Positions 1 to 9,455 of a DNA stretch of 64,000 nt are shown here, one piece after another (within the stretch, counting starts at the first letter, position 1; every line of letters begins with the position of its first letter). The translations under genes were made by a program, and so were the position numbers. Below the pieces are notes generated by a model. It ran no database searches. It was not told where the DNA came from and saw only the letters and a program-made list of their open reading frames with translations. This DNA is from Eurosta solidaginis (taxonomy: Eukaryota > Arthropoda > Insecta > Diptera > Tephritidae). The DNA lies in NCBI RefSeq assembly GCF_040869045.1, contig NC_090320.1, forward strand, positions 118,801,112 to 118,865,111, read 5' to 3'.

Positions 1-696
1 ATGTCTATACTAACTACAATGGGCTACTTTGCAGCAGGCACTGTGCGTGAAAATCGCGCTGGTGGTGCAGAACTTACAGATATTAAAAAATTTAAGAAAA
101 CCCTTCGCGGATCCAGCGACCATGCATTCGATAAAAATAATAAAATTATTGCGGTACGATGGAATGATAATTCTGTGGTGACTATTCTTTCCAATCATTT
201 GGAGCACAGGCTACTAATAAAGTAAATCGATATGATAAAAAGGCGAAAAAAACATGGCAGTACCGATCCCACGTCCCATACATGAGTATAATATAAACAT
301 GGGTGGTGTGGACCTTTTTGACAACGCAATGAGCAATTACAGAATTCGCATCCGTGGAAAAAAATGGTATTGGCCACTCATAACAAACGCATTAGATTCA
401 GCCATGGTGAATGCCTGGAAAATACACTGTCTGTTGAAAAACAGGAAAGCGCTCCTGTTATGGGACAGCTATATTTTCGAGTTTTTGTTGCCGAAACTTT
501 GCTCGAAGCGGCTGTAAGGAAGCTTAAACGCAAACAAGCTGACAGCACTGCTCCAAAAAAACCTCGCTTGGTTCACCTACCTGTTTTGACAGAAAAGCGT
601 TTACGCTGTCGATCTTGCACAAGTCAAACCAAATATACATGCAATATATGTGAAATCGGGCTTCATCCAAAATGTTTTGACAAATATCACAATTAA
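1..696 (+). pseudogene. piggyBac transposase, C-terminal part (copy 1)
   Basis: Two overlapping frames give the C-terminal half of a piggyBac-type (DDE_Tnp_1_7) transposase. The first (1-222) carries the GYFAAGTVRENR stretch that follows the second catalytic region. The second (from about 254) carries MGGVDLFDNAMSNYRIR, the conserved block around the last catalytic Asp. The protein ends in a cysteine-rich zinc-ribbon tail (CRSCTSQTKYTCNIC, then HPKCF). A frameshift near 225 and another near 510 break the frame, and the N-terminal half lies left of the window. The same breaks occur in copy 2, so they predate the duplication. Confidence 0.85.
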
Positions 697-811
697 ACAT
701 ATTTTACTTACTTTCAACATTTTATTTACTGCTTTTGAATTTTCACACAAAGAAATAAATTTTTGTAAAAATAATAAATAAATGAAATAAAAATTAAAAA
801 TTTGTATATCA

Positions 812-841
812 TTAAGACCTAACGTTGCGTGTACGCAACGT
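812..841 (-). repeat. Candidate right terminal inverted repeat of piggyBac (copy 1)
   Basis: The 30 bp matches 6269-6298 and is the inverted partner of 4206-4235 (26 of 30 positions agree). It contains its own palindrome, ACGTTGCG...CGCAACGT. It lies about 115 bp past the transposase stop. An alternative right end is the TTAA at 972-975, preceded by TGGG. I cannot settle which is the true terminus. Confidence 0.5.
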
Positions 842-1740
842 GCTCCACCACCACAATGGGTTGAGACAGCAAATTTTTTTTGGTTTTTTATTCTTAATTG
901 GACCAATTTATATGGCCACAGAAAATTTCATTGAAATTGCTCCAGGCGTTCTATGCTCAGGACTTAATGGGTTAAACTGAAAATTTCATAATAAAGATTG
1001 GTTTTACGGTATAATAATTGATACTTTACTAATTTGTAATATCAAACCTAATATTAAATATCAAGCAATATAAAATTGGAAGCTCGGAAAATGAGTCTCT
1101 TTGAAGGAGATCTCTTAAGTAAAGTGTTAAGGAGTCCAGTGTATTTTGTTAAGCCTGTAAAAATTGTATCGGTAAATTTTTTTTTATGATGATAATATTT
1201 TGGTATTTAGTGAACATTTCTTAAACGTTTATATTACTGCAAAACTCATTCCAATAATTTTTTTAGCTTTTTTTTAATATTTCTAACCCACGAAATTAGG
1301 GACACACTTTTTTTGTGATGTATCTAATTTCGTGGTACCCACGAAATTAGGGTAATATAATACTTTATGTATTTTCTTCATATTCATATTTCATAAGAAA
1401 CCCTATTTTTTGAGTATTTTAATTATTAAATGAACCCCCGAGGAAGATTTTTATGTAATTTCGTGGTACACTTTTATTAATCTATTCGTCAATATTTTAA
1501 TCAAAAAGCTCTGCGAAGCACAACATTTTAACGAAATAATGGCATTATAGAACTTTTGTTTATTCAATAATTTGTCATTTAATTAAAAAAAATGTATCAA
1601 GATTTCAACTTCTTTACTATTGTTTTGAACGAGTATTGATAATAGAAAAAAAAAATTTGAATATAAACCTCAAATTACCGCTTAAAGCTATACCACGAAT
1701 GTACGTAGACCAAATTTTGTGCATGCCCCTAATTTCGTGG
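842..1740. other. AT-rich spacer with repeated CCACGAAATTAGG motif (copy 1)
   Basis: There is no credible gene here. The motif CCACGAAATTAGG occurs on both strands: 1288-1300 (+), 1324-1335 (-), 1339-1351 (+), 1455-1466 (-, partial), 1693-1700 (+, partial) and 1728-1740 (-). The last copy is also the target site of the Loa-like LINE. Equivalent sites are present in copy 2 and, on the far side of the LINE, at 13261-13273 and 13984-14049. The same spacer therefore enclosed the LINE insertion point. Confidence 0.7.
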
Positions 1741-2140
1741 CCTTCTAGATACCGGGCCACCTCGGGAAGTATTAATGGCCTTACCACAGTAAGGGGCGCT
1801 GCTGTGGCGGACGGTTCTTTCCCCGTATATAATACTGGACCGCTGAGCCCGCCTTGTCGGGCAGGTGGTCGTACGACCAAGATGAACGTTTTATTGTAAT
1901 TTTTTTTCAATTTCACAGTTATGGTTGCCATGACAACGCTGCATGACTTGCGTGTTCCTTTCCGGTGATGTCTTAAATATATAAACATGTTATCCGCAGC
2001 CTGAACTTTTTTGAAAATGGTTTTTATTCATATTCATCGAAGCCGAAATCGCTTAAATATTAAATGTTTAAAAAATTGGGTTCGTTTTGAAAAAGTAGTC
2101 CTCCATTTTATATCTGCCATTTTTATATAAGAACGATGTA

Positions 2141-4005
2141 AAGAGGAGAACTGAGTCGCAATCCAAGGACGACAAATACGAATTAAGCGATGCGTCGGAC
2201 TCGGGGAGCGAGAGTAGTGCTGATTCAATGAACTCCGTGTTGGAGAAGCACACAAATGAAAACGGAGTAGAAGAGTGGAGAAGGGTACGGAACAGAGGAA
2301 GTAAAAGAGCTCTCTCGTAGTACCGTGCAGCACTTAGAATTGTACAACGCTTGGGAGCAGTGGTCGACCCAACAGAAGTGGAGATCGAGCGCTTGGAATG
2401 GGCCCATGAAGCGGTAGAAGTAGGTCGAAGGCAGTTCAAAAGGTTTGCTGCGAGAAACCCTCGGTTCTGTTACCGGTACGAGGTGGAAGAAGCGTCGAAT
2501 GGCAGAATGAAGAGGCAACGTTCGGCGGAAGGAGACAAGCCTGCTTTGAAGAGGCAGAAAGGACCCAGTCCTAGAGCCGCGAGGCAGGGCAGTCGCATAG
2601 ACAAGACAAGTAGGCCCAAAGCTTTAAGACAGATGGGCTCCAATAGCGAGGTATCAACTACCTCGAAAGCTTTTCTCGGAGGTGCTAAGGGAGTTAACGC
2701 TAAGACTCCGGCTTTCTCAGAGGTGCCAAAGGGGGATAACACTAAGACTCCTGCTTTTCCCGAGAGGATGAGTGATGTGGCAAAGCAGTCACTGACTGTG
2801 GCGCTGGTTGATCGTAGCAGTCCTATTGGACAAATTACTACTGAAAGGTGGAGATCTGTGGAAAGGGAGCTTGTTAGCTTAATGCTTAAGATGATGCGGG
2901 AACAACCAAGTAAGCCCCTTCAGACCTTTGATTCGGATGGTATAATGGTGTGAAGATGATAGGGTGCGACAACATCGCGAGCTTGCGGTGGCTGGAGAAA
3001 GTGGGTCCAAACCTCCAAAGGCAAGGCACGAACGCGTGGTTTGAGATGGTGGATAAAGCGCAAATCCCCACGGTACCAAAAGTTATGGTATGGATACCAT
3101 GCGTGATGAAGTCGGAGGATACTCTGCGACTTCTGCAGAATCAGAATCCGAACATACCAACACAGTATTGGAAGGTACTTACTGTATCTCGGCCTACCGA
3201 GGATGATCAGTTCTACATCTTCCAAATAAACAAGCAGGTGAAGGATATTTTGTACACGCAGCTTGACAAAATGTCCTTTGGCCCTGGCAAAATCTACATG
3301 CGACTCAGGAAACAAAGTCCCGAGGATAAAAACCCTAACACGCTAGAGTTGGGCGAAGTCGAAAAGGACCTCAAAAAAAAAAAATAATAAATGTAAGGCG
3401 CGATAACCTCCGAAGAGATCTAAGGCCGAGCTTCTCTTCCAATTTGCGTCGTGCTCCTCTTGATTTTTCCCTACAAATTGGCCGGACGGGACCTACATGT
3501 TTTATGCCGACTCCGAACGGCATCTGCAAGGCAGATGAGTTTTCACTGAGAGCTTTTCATGGCAGAAATACAATCGGAGCGCTTGCCAGACACTGCCGAG
3601 GGGCGACCCCGCTTAGAAAAATTTTCTTCTAATTGAAAAATCTTATTTCTAAAATTTTGATGTTGCTTTGTCCGGGAGTTGAACCCAGGGCATACGGTGT
3701 GATAGGCGGAGCACGCTACCATCACACCACGGTGGCCGCCTACCGGACCTCAAAAGCCTAAAGGAAAAAAGACAGGTGGGGGTCCCCGACGTCACCACGA
3801 ACGTGCTAGAAGAGGACCAACCGCTAAATGGTGCTGTGACTCGCACAGAGGAACACCCGGCACAACAGTCACGAGAGGCTCAAGGGGGCCTCGAATACTC
3901 TAAACCAAAAGGGCAAGGGGAGGACGACGACGTCAAGACGAAGGTGCTGGAGGGGGACAAACAGCCCAATGGTGCTGCGAGTCCTACAGATAAACCTCCA
4001 ACACA
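2141..4005 (+). pseudogene. LINE ORF1 (gag-like, DUF4780-type), broken, copy 1
   Basis: ORF1 of Loa-like LINEs encodes an RNA-binding, gag-like protein. An acidic, serine-rich N-terminus (2141-2317) is cut by an in-frame TAG at 2318-2320. The same frame continues (2321-2953) through a basic middle region. A one-base frameshift near 2950 leads to a globular domain (2956-3387; IASLRWLEKVGPNLQ near its start) that resembles DUF4780. A SINE at 3377-3744 then splits the frame, and the acidic C-terminal tail resumes at about 3745. There are three independent breaks, so it is certainly non-functional. Copy 1 lacks the extra frameshift that copy 2 has near 8115. Confidence 0.78.
3377..3744 (-). mobile_element. 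tRNA-derived SINE (copy 1)
   Basis: Read on the minus strand, the element starts with a tRNA-like head carrying a perfect RNA polymerase III B box (GGTTCAACTCC) and an A-box-like TGGTGTGATGGTAGCGTG. About 280 bp of unrelated body and a T-rich tail follow. It is flanked by an exact 11-bp target-site duplication, GGACCTCAAAA (3366-3376 and 3745-3755). It sits in LINE ORF1. The same SINE family is at 8824-9191, 60604-60967 and about 61800-62173. Confidence 0.88.
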
Positions 4006-4205
4006 AAGATCTATACACATTTATTTTGGTTTGAATTCTAGCAATTTTTTGGGTGTTTTTTGTTAAATTAATAAAAAATACTTTCAATTTAAAAGTAAAA
4101 AAAATCTCCTGGTTAGCAGTATTTTTTCTATACAAATTACCTGAAAATTATTTTTTTTTTTAATTTATATTGCAACATATAGCATATATATGCAATTAAA
4201 TGTTT

Positions 4206-6298
4206 ACGTTGCGCAAATGCAACGTTAGGACTTAACGCTATGCATTTTATCAACCGGCAGCACTCAGCCCTGTGATCAGCTGATATTGTTTATTTACATT
4301 TTCTGTTAAGAAAAAGTATGACGTTATTTATTTACAAAATGTTTTCTAAAAGATATTTATCTAAAAGGGATATATATAAGATATAGTCAATGAATCGGAC
4401 GAAGAGGATGAGGTCGTGAATAATATAAAAAACGCCGATTCCGTTCAAATGGTATTGCTGCCGCCTGAGACTGTAGATGCAGTTAGTGACACAGAAGATG
4501 TGAACGAAGATGTTAAACTGCTTGCAGATCAAGCCGATGGGAAGTTGCTGGTGCAGTGGAGATACTTTGTTTGTTTAATGACGACAATGATAAAATTGAA
4601 GAAAATCAACTTGGAGAGTCCGCTACTATGCCAGAAAAACCTAAGTGGAGTAAGTCCTCCAAATATGAATTTTCTCAACAGCCTGTGGATTCTTCATCTG
4701 AAAATTATGGAACCTTTTTTGAGAAACTGGGTAAGTACACATATAATAAAACATGGTGGTGCAATTTGTAACCGTCTCAAGTTTAGAAACACTAAACCCT
4801 TACGAGCTTTTTCAATTATTTATTGATGATGAAGTGATTGAATTATTGGTGAAGAGTACAAATAACTACGCAAATATAGATTGTAGTGATACAACATTTT
4901 CCACAGATTATACAGAAATTCAAATGTTCATTGGAATTTTATATGTTACTGGATACAATACACTGCCATCCATAAGAAGCTACGGGTCAAATTGCCCGTC
5001 TCTTGGAAGTCCAGTAATTAAGTCTGCAATGAGCTGCGATAGGTTTCAACGAGTAAAGAAATATTTCCATGTTTGTGACAATAGAAAGCTTGATGCAAAC
5101 GACAGATTTTCCAAAGTGACACCTCTGAATGCTCTACTTTCAAAAAAATTCTTACAGTTCGGCATATTTGCGCACAATCTTTCGATAGATGAACAAATGA
5201 TAGCATATTTCGGCAGGCATTCATGTAAAATGTTTTTGAAATCCAAACCAATTCGATTTGGATACAAATACTTTTGTCTATGTTCCGCAGAGGGATACCT
5301 GTTTGCTTTTATACCCTATTCCGGGGCTTCATTTATCAGAGATATAAACTTAGGTCTTGGCCAGTCTATTGTGTTACAACTTCTTTAAAATGTTGACACA
5401 TGTAAGCGAAACCAACACCGAATTTTTTTTTACAACTTTTTCACATCTTACAAGCTTATGTCTCAACTAACTACAATGGGCTACTTTGCAGCAGGCACTG
5501 TGCGTGAAAATCGCGCTGGTGGTGCAGAACTTACAGATATTAAAAAATTTAAGAAAACCCTTCGCGGATCCAGCGACCATGCATTCGATAAAAATAATAA
5601 AATTATTGCGGTACGATGGAATGATAATTCTGTGGTGACTATTCTTTCCAATCATTTGGAGCACAGGCTACTAATAAAGTAAATCGATATGATAAAAAGG
5701 CGAAAAAAACATGGCAGTACCGATCCCACGTCCCATACATGAGTATAATATAAACATGGGAGGTGTGGACCTTTTTGACAACGCAATGAGCAATTACAGA
5801 ATTCGCATCCGTGGAAAAAAATGGTATTGGCCACTCATAACAAACGCATTAGATTCAGCCATGGTGAATGCCTGGAAAATACACTGTCTGTTGAAAAACA
5901 GGAAAGCGCTCCTGTTATGGGACAGCTATATTTTCGAGTTTTTGTTGCCGAAACTTTGCTCGAAGCGGCTGTAAGGAAGCTTAAACGCAAACAAGCTGAC
6001 AGCACTGCTCCAAAAAAACCTCGCTTGGTTCACCTACCTGTTTTGACAGAAAAGCGTTTACGCTGTCGATCTTGCACAAGTCAAACCAAATATACATGCA
6101 ATATATGTGAAATCGGGCTTCATCCAAAATGTTTTGACAAATATCACAATTAAACATATTTTACTTACTTTCAACATTTTATTTACTGCTTTTGAATTTT
6201 CACACAAAGAAATAAATTTTTGTAAAAATAATAAATAAATGAAATAAAAATTAAAAATTTGTATATCATTAAGACCTAACGTTGCGTGTACGCAACGT
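4206..6298 (+). mobile_element. piggyBac-type DNA transposon (copy 2, whole)
   Basis: The element is bounded by imperfect 30-bp inverted repeats at 4206-4235 and 6269-6298 (26/30 match), each with an internal ACGTTGCG palindrome, and encloses one broken transposase gene. Both inverted repeats contain TTAA near their inner edge. I could not find a clean flanking TTAA duplication, so the exact ends are provisional. Confidence 0.65.
4416..6153 (+). pseudogene. piggyBac transposase, nearly full length but broken
   Basis: The frame holds an acidic N-terminus (4416-4550) and a dispersed middle. From 4753 comes the conserved core, with IQMFIGILYVTGY, FHVCDN and LSIDEQMIAYFGRHS. The C-terminal half at 5458-6153 matches copy 1, including GGVDLFDN and the zinc-ribbon tail. 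Damage: frame changes near 4555 and 4745 (the second follows a GTAAGT and could be an intron), a TAA at 5386-5388, and frameshifts near 5685 and 5970. The block that normally reads DNFFTS is YNFFTS here, so a residue expected to be the second catalytic Asp is Tyr. It is non-functional. Confidence 0.83.
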
Positions 6299-7188
6299 GC
6301 TCCACCACCACAATGGGTTGAGACAGCAAATTTTTTTTGGTTTTTTATTCTTAATTGGACCAATTTATATGGCCACAGAAAATTTCGTTGAAATTGCTCC
6401 AAGCGTTCTATGCTCAGGACTTAAACTGAAAATTTCATAATAAAGATTGGTTTTACGGTATAATAATTGATACTTTACTAATTTGTAATATCAAACCTAA
6501 TATTAAATATCAAGCAATATAAAGTTGGAAGCTCGGAAAATGAGTCTCTTTGAAGGAGATCTCTTAAGTAAAGTGTTAAGGAGTCCAGTGTATTTTGTTA
6601 AGCCTGTAAAAATTGTATCGGTAAATTTTTTTTTATGATGATAATATTTTGGTATTTAGTGAACATTTCTTAAACGTTTATATTACTGCAAAACTCATTC
6701 CAATAATTTTTTTAGCTTTTTTTTAATATTTCTAACCCACGAAATTAGGGACACACTTTTTTTGTGATGTATCTAATTTCGTGGTACCCACGAAATTAGG
6801 GTAATATAATACTTTATGTATTTTCTTCATATTCATATTTCATAAGAAACCCTATTTTTTGAGTATTTTAATTATTAAATAAACCCCCGAGGAAGATTTT
6901 TATGTAATTTCGTGGTACACTTTTATTAATCTATTCGTCAATATTTTAATCAAAAAGCTCTGCGAAGCACAACATTTTAACGAAATAATGGCATTATAGA
7001 ACTTTTGTTTATTCAATAATTTGTCATTTAATTAAAAAAATGTATCAAGATTTCAACTTCTTTACTATTGTTTTGAACGAGTATTGATAATAGAAAAAAA
7101 AAATTTGAATATAAACCTCAAATTACCGCTTAAAGCTATACCACGAATGTACGTAGACCAAATTTTGTGCATGCCCCTAATTTCGTGG
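6299..7188. other. Spacer with CCACGAAATTAGG motifs (copy 2)
   Basis: This is the second copy of the 842-1740 spacer with the same both-strand motif array. The last motif (7176-7188, CCTAATTTCGTGG) is the left target-site copy of the full-length LINE. It lacks the 8 bp (TGGGTTAA) found near 970 in copy 1. I see no gene. Confidence 0.7.
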
Positions 7189-7588
7189 CCTTCTAGATAC
7201 CGGGCCACCTCGGGAAGTATTAATGGCCTTACCACAGTAAGGGGCGTTGCTGTGGCGGACGGTTCTTTCCCCGTATATAATACTGGACCGCTGAGCCCGC
7301 CTTGTCGGGCAGGTGGTCGTACGACCAAGATGAACGTTTTATTGTAATTTTTTTTCAATTTCACAGTTATGGTTGCCATGACAACGCTGCATGACTTGCG
7401 TGTTCCTTTCCGGTGATGTCTTAAATATATAAACATGTTATCCGCAGCCTGAACTTTTTTGAAAATGGTTTTTATTCATATTCATCGAAGCCGAAATCGC
7501 TTAAATATTAAATGTTTAAAAAATTGGGTTCGTTTTGAAAAAGTAGTCCTCCATTTTATATCTGCCATTTTTATATAAGGACGATGTA

Positions 7589-9455
7589 AAGAGGAGAACT
7601 GAGTCGCAATCCAAGGACGACAAATACGAATTAAGCGATGCGTCGGACTCGGGGAGCGAGAGTAGTGCTGATTCAATGAACTCCGTGTTGGAGAAGCACA
7701 CAAATGAAAACGGAGTAGAAGAGTGGAGAAGGGTACGGAACAGAGGAAGTAAAAGAGCTCTCTCGTAGTACCGTGCAGCACTTAGAATTGTACAACGCTT
7801 GGGAGCAGTGGTCGACCCAACAGAAGTGGAGATCGAGCGCTTGGAATGGGCCCATGAAGCGGTAGAAGTAGGTCGAAGGCAGTTCAAAAGGTTTGCTGCG
7901 AGAAACCCTCGGTTCTGTTACCGGTACGAGGTGGAAGAAGCGTCGAATGGCAGAATGAAGAGGCAACGTTCGGCGGAAGGAGACAAGCCTGCTTTCAAGA
8001 GGCAGAAAGGACCCAGTCCTAGAGCCGCGAGGCAGGGCAGTCGCATAGACAAGACAAGTAGGCCCAAAGCTTTAAGACAGATGGGCTCCAATAGCGAGGT
8101 ATCAACTACCTCGAAAGCTTTCTCGGAGGTGCTAAGGGAGTTAACGCTAAGACTCCGGCTTTCTCGGAGGTGCCAAAGGGGGATAACACTAAGACTCCTG
8201 CTTTTCCCGAGAGGATGAGTGATGTGGCAAAGCAGTCACTGACTGTGGCGCTGGTTGATCGTAGCAGTCCTATTGGACAAATTACTACTGAAAGGTGGAG
8301 ATCTGTGGAAAGGGAGCTTATTAGCTTAATGTTTAAGATGATGCGGGAACAACCAAGTAAGCCCCTTCAGACCTTTGATTCGGATGGTATAATGGTGTGA
8401 AGATGATAGCGTGCGACAACATCGCGAGCTTGCGGTGGCTGGAGAAAGTGGGTCCAAACCTCCAAAGGCAAGGCACGAACGCGTGGTTTGAGATGGTGGA
8501 TAAAGCGCAAATCCCCACGGTACCAAAAGTTATGGTATGGATACCATGCGTGATGAAGTCGGAGGATACTCTGCGACTTCTGCAGAATCAGAATCCGAAC
8601 ATACCAACACAGTATTGGAAGGTACTTACTGTATCTCGGCCTACCGAGGACGATCAGTTCTACATCTTCCAAATAAACAAGCAGGTGAAGGATATTTTGT
8701 ACACGCAGCTTGACAAAATCTCCTTTGGCCCTGGCAAAATCTACATGCGACTCAGGAAACAAAGTCCCGAGGATAAAAACCCTAACACGCTAGAGTTGGG
8801 CGAAGTCGAAAAGGACCTCAAAAAAAAAAAATAATAAATGTAAGGCGCGATAACCTCCGAAGAGATCTAAGGCCGAGCTTCTCTTCCAATTTGCGTCGTG
8901 CTCCTCTTGATTTTTCCCTACAAATTGGCCGGACGGGACCTATATGTTTTATGCCGACTCCGAACGGCATCTGCAAGGCAGATGAGTTTTCACTGAGAGC
9001 TTTTCATGGCAGAAATACAATCGGAGCGCTTGCCAGACACTGCCGAGGGGCGACCCCGCTTAGAAAAATTTTCTTCTAATTGAAAAATCTTATTTCTAAA
9101 ATTTTGATGTTGCTTTGTCCGGGAGTTGAACCCAGGGCATACGGTGTGATAGGCGGAGCACGCTACCATCACACCACGGTGGCCGCCTACCGGACCTCAA
9201 AAGCCTAAAGGAAAAAAGACAGGTGGGGTCCCCGACGTCACCACGAACGTGCTAGAAGAGGACCAACCGCTAAATGGTGCTGTGACTCGCACAGAGGAAC
9301 ACCCGGCACAACAGTCACGAGAGGCTCAAGGGGGCCTCGAATACTCTAAACCAAAAGGGCAAGGGGAGGACGACGACGTCAAGACGAAGGTGCTGGAGGG
9401 GGACAAACAGCCCAATGGTGCTGCGAGTCCTACAGATAAACCTCCAACACAGTAA
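7589..9455 (+). pseudogene. LINE ORF1 (gag-like, DUF4780-type), broken, copy 2
   Basis: The architecture and inherited breaks match copy 1: an in-frame TAG near 7768, a frameshift near 8397 and a SINE at 8824-9191. Copy 2 has one further lesion, a lost T near 8115 that shifts the frame through the lysine/serine-rich middle. The C-terminal acidic tail ends at TAA 9453-9455 and overlaps the ORF2 start codon at 9415 in a different frame, as is usual for such LINEs. Confidence 0.76.
8824..9191 (-). mobile_element. tRNA-derived SINE (copy 2)
   Basis: This is the duplicate of the SINE at 3377-3744, with the same TSD GGACCTCAAAA at 8813-8823 and 9192-9202. The B box GGTTCAACTCC reads on the minus strand. 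Confidence 0.88.

Larger units (their letters stand above)
1..4005. repeat. Tandem duplication, copy 1 (left part outside window)
   Basis: This stretch is nearly identical to 5458-9451. The offset starts at 5457 and falls to 5448 after an 8-bp difference near 970 (copy 1 carries an extra TGGGTTAA). It becomes 5447 after a 1-bp difference near 2685, and 5446 after another near 3782. It holds the C-terminal half of a piggyBac transposase, a spacer and the 5' part of a LINE with an embedded SINE. Identity stops abruptly at 4005, inside the LINE. The following bases (4006 on) are the sequence that lies upstream of piggyBac copy 2. This is the expected junction of a head-to-tail duplication whose left copy began before the window. 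Confidence 0.9.
1741..4005 (+). mobile_element. Loa-like LINE, 5' part only (copy 1)
   Basis: This is the first 2.26 kb of the non-LTR retrotransposon seen complete at 7189-13260. It has a 5' UTR of about 390 bp followed by ORF1. It is cut at 4005 by the duplication junction, just before ORF2 would begin, so this copy has no endonuclease or reverse transcriptase. The left target-site copy CCTAATTTCGTGG is at 1728-1740. Confidence 0.85.
4006..9451. repeat. Tandem duplication, copy 2 (complete 5,446-bp unit)
   Basis: This is the full unit of the head-to-tail duplication: about 200 bp of flank, a whole piggyBac element, spacer, and the LINE 5' half with its SINE. Copy 2 runs on without a break into the rest of the LINE at 9452, so it keeps the ancestral right junction. 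The copies differ by scattered substitutions and a few small indels, so the duplication is young relative to the elements inside it. The SINE is present in both copies and therefore predates the duplication. Confidence 0.88.

Noticed and set aside
1636..1988. Paired open frames of about 90-120 codons on both strands (also at 7065-7436)
   Set aside because: They span the spacer/LINE border and the LINE 5' UTR, with no protein-like composition.
3650..3740. A tRNA gene on the minus strand
   Set aside because: The B box is perfect, but the cloverleaf is incomplete, the sequence continues 280 bp into a SINE body, and exact TSDs flank it. It is a SINE head.
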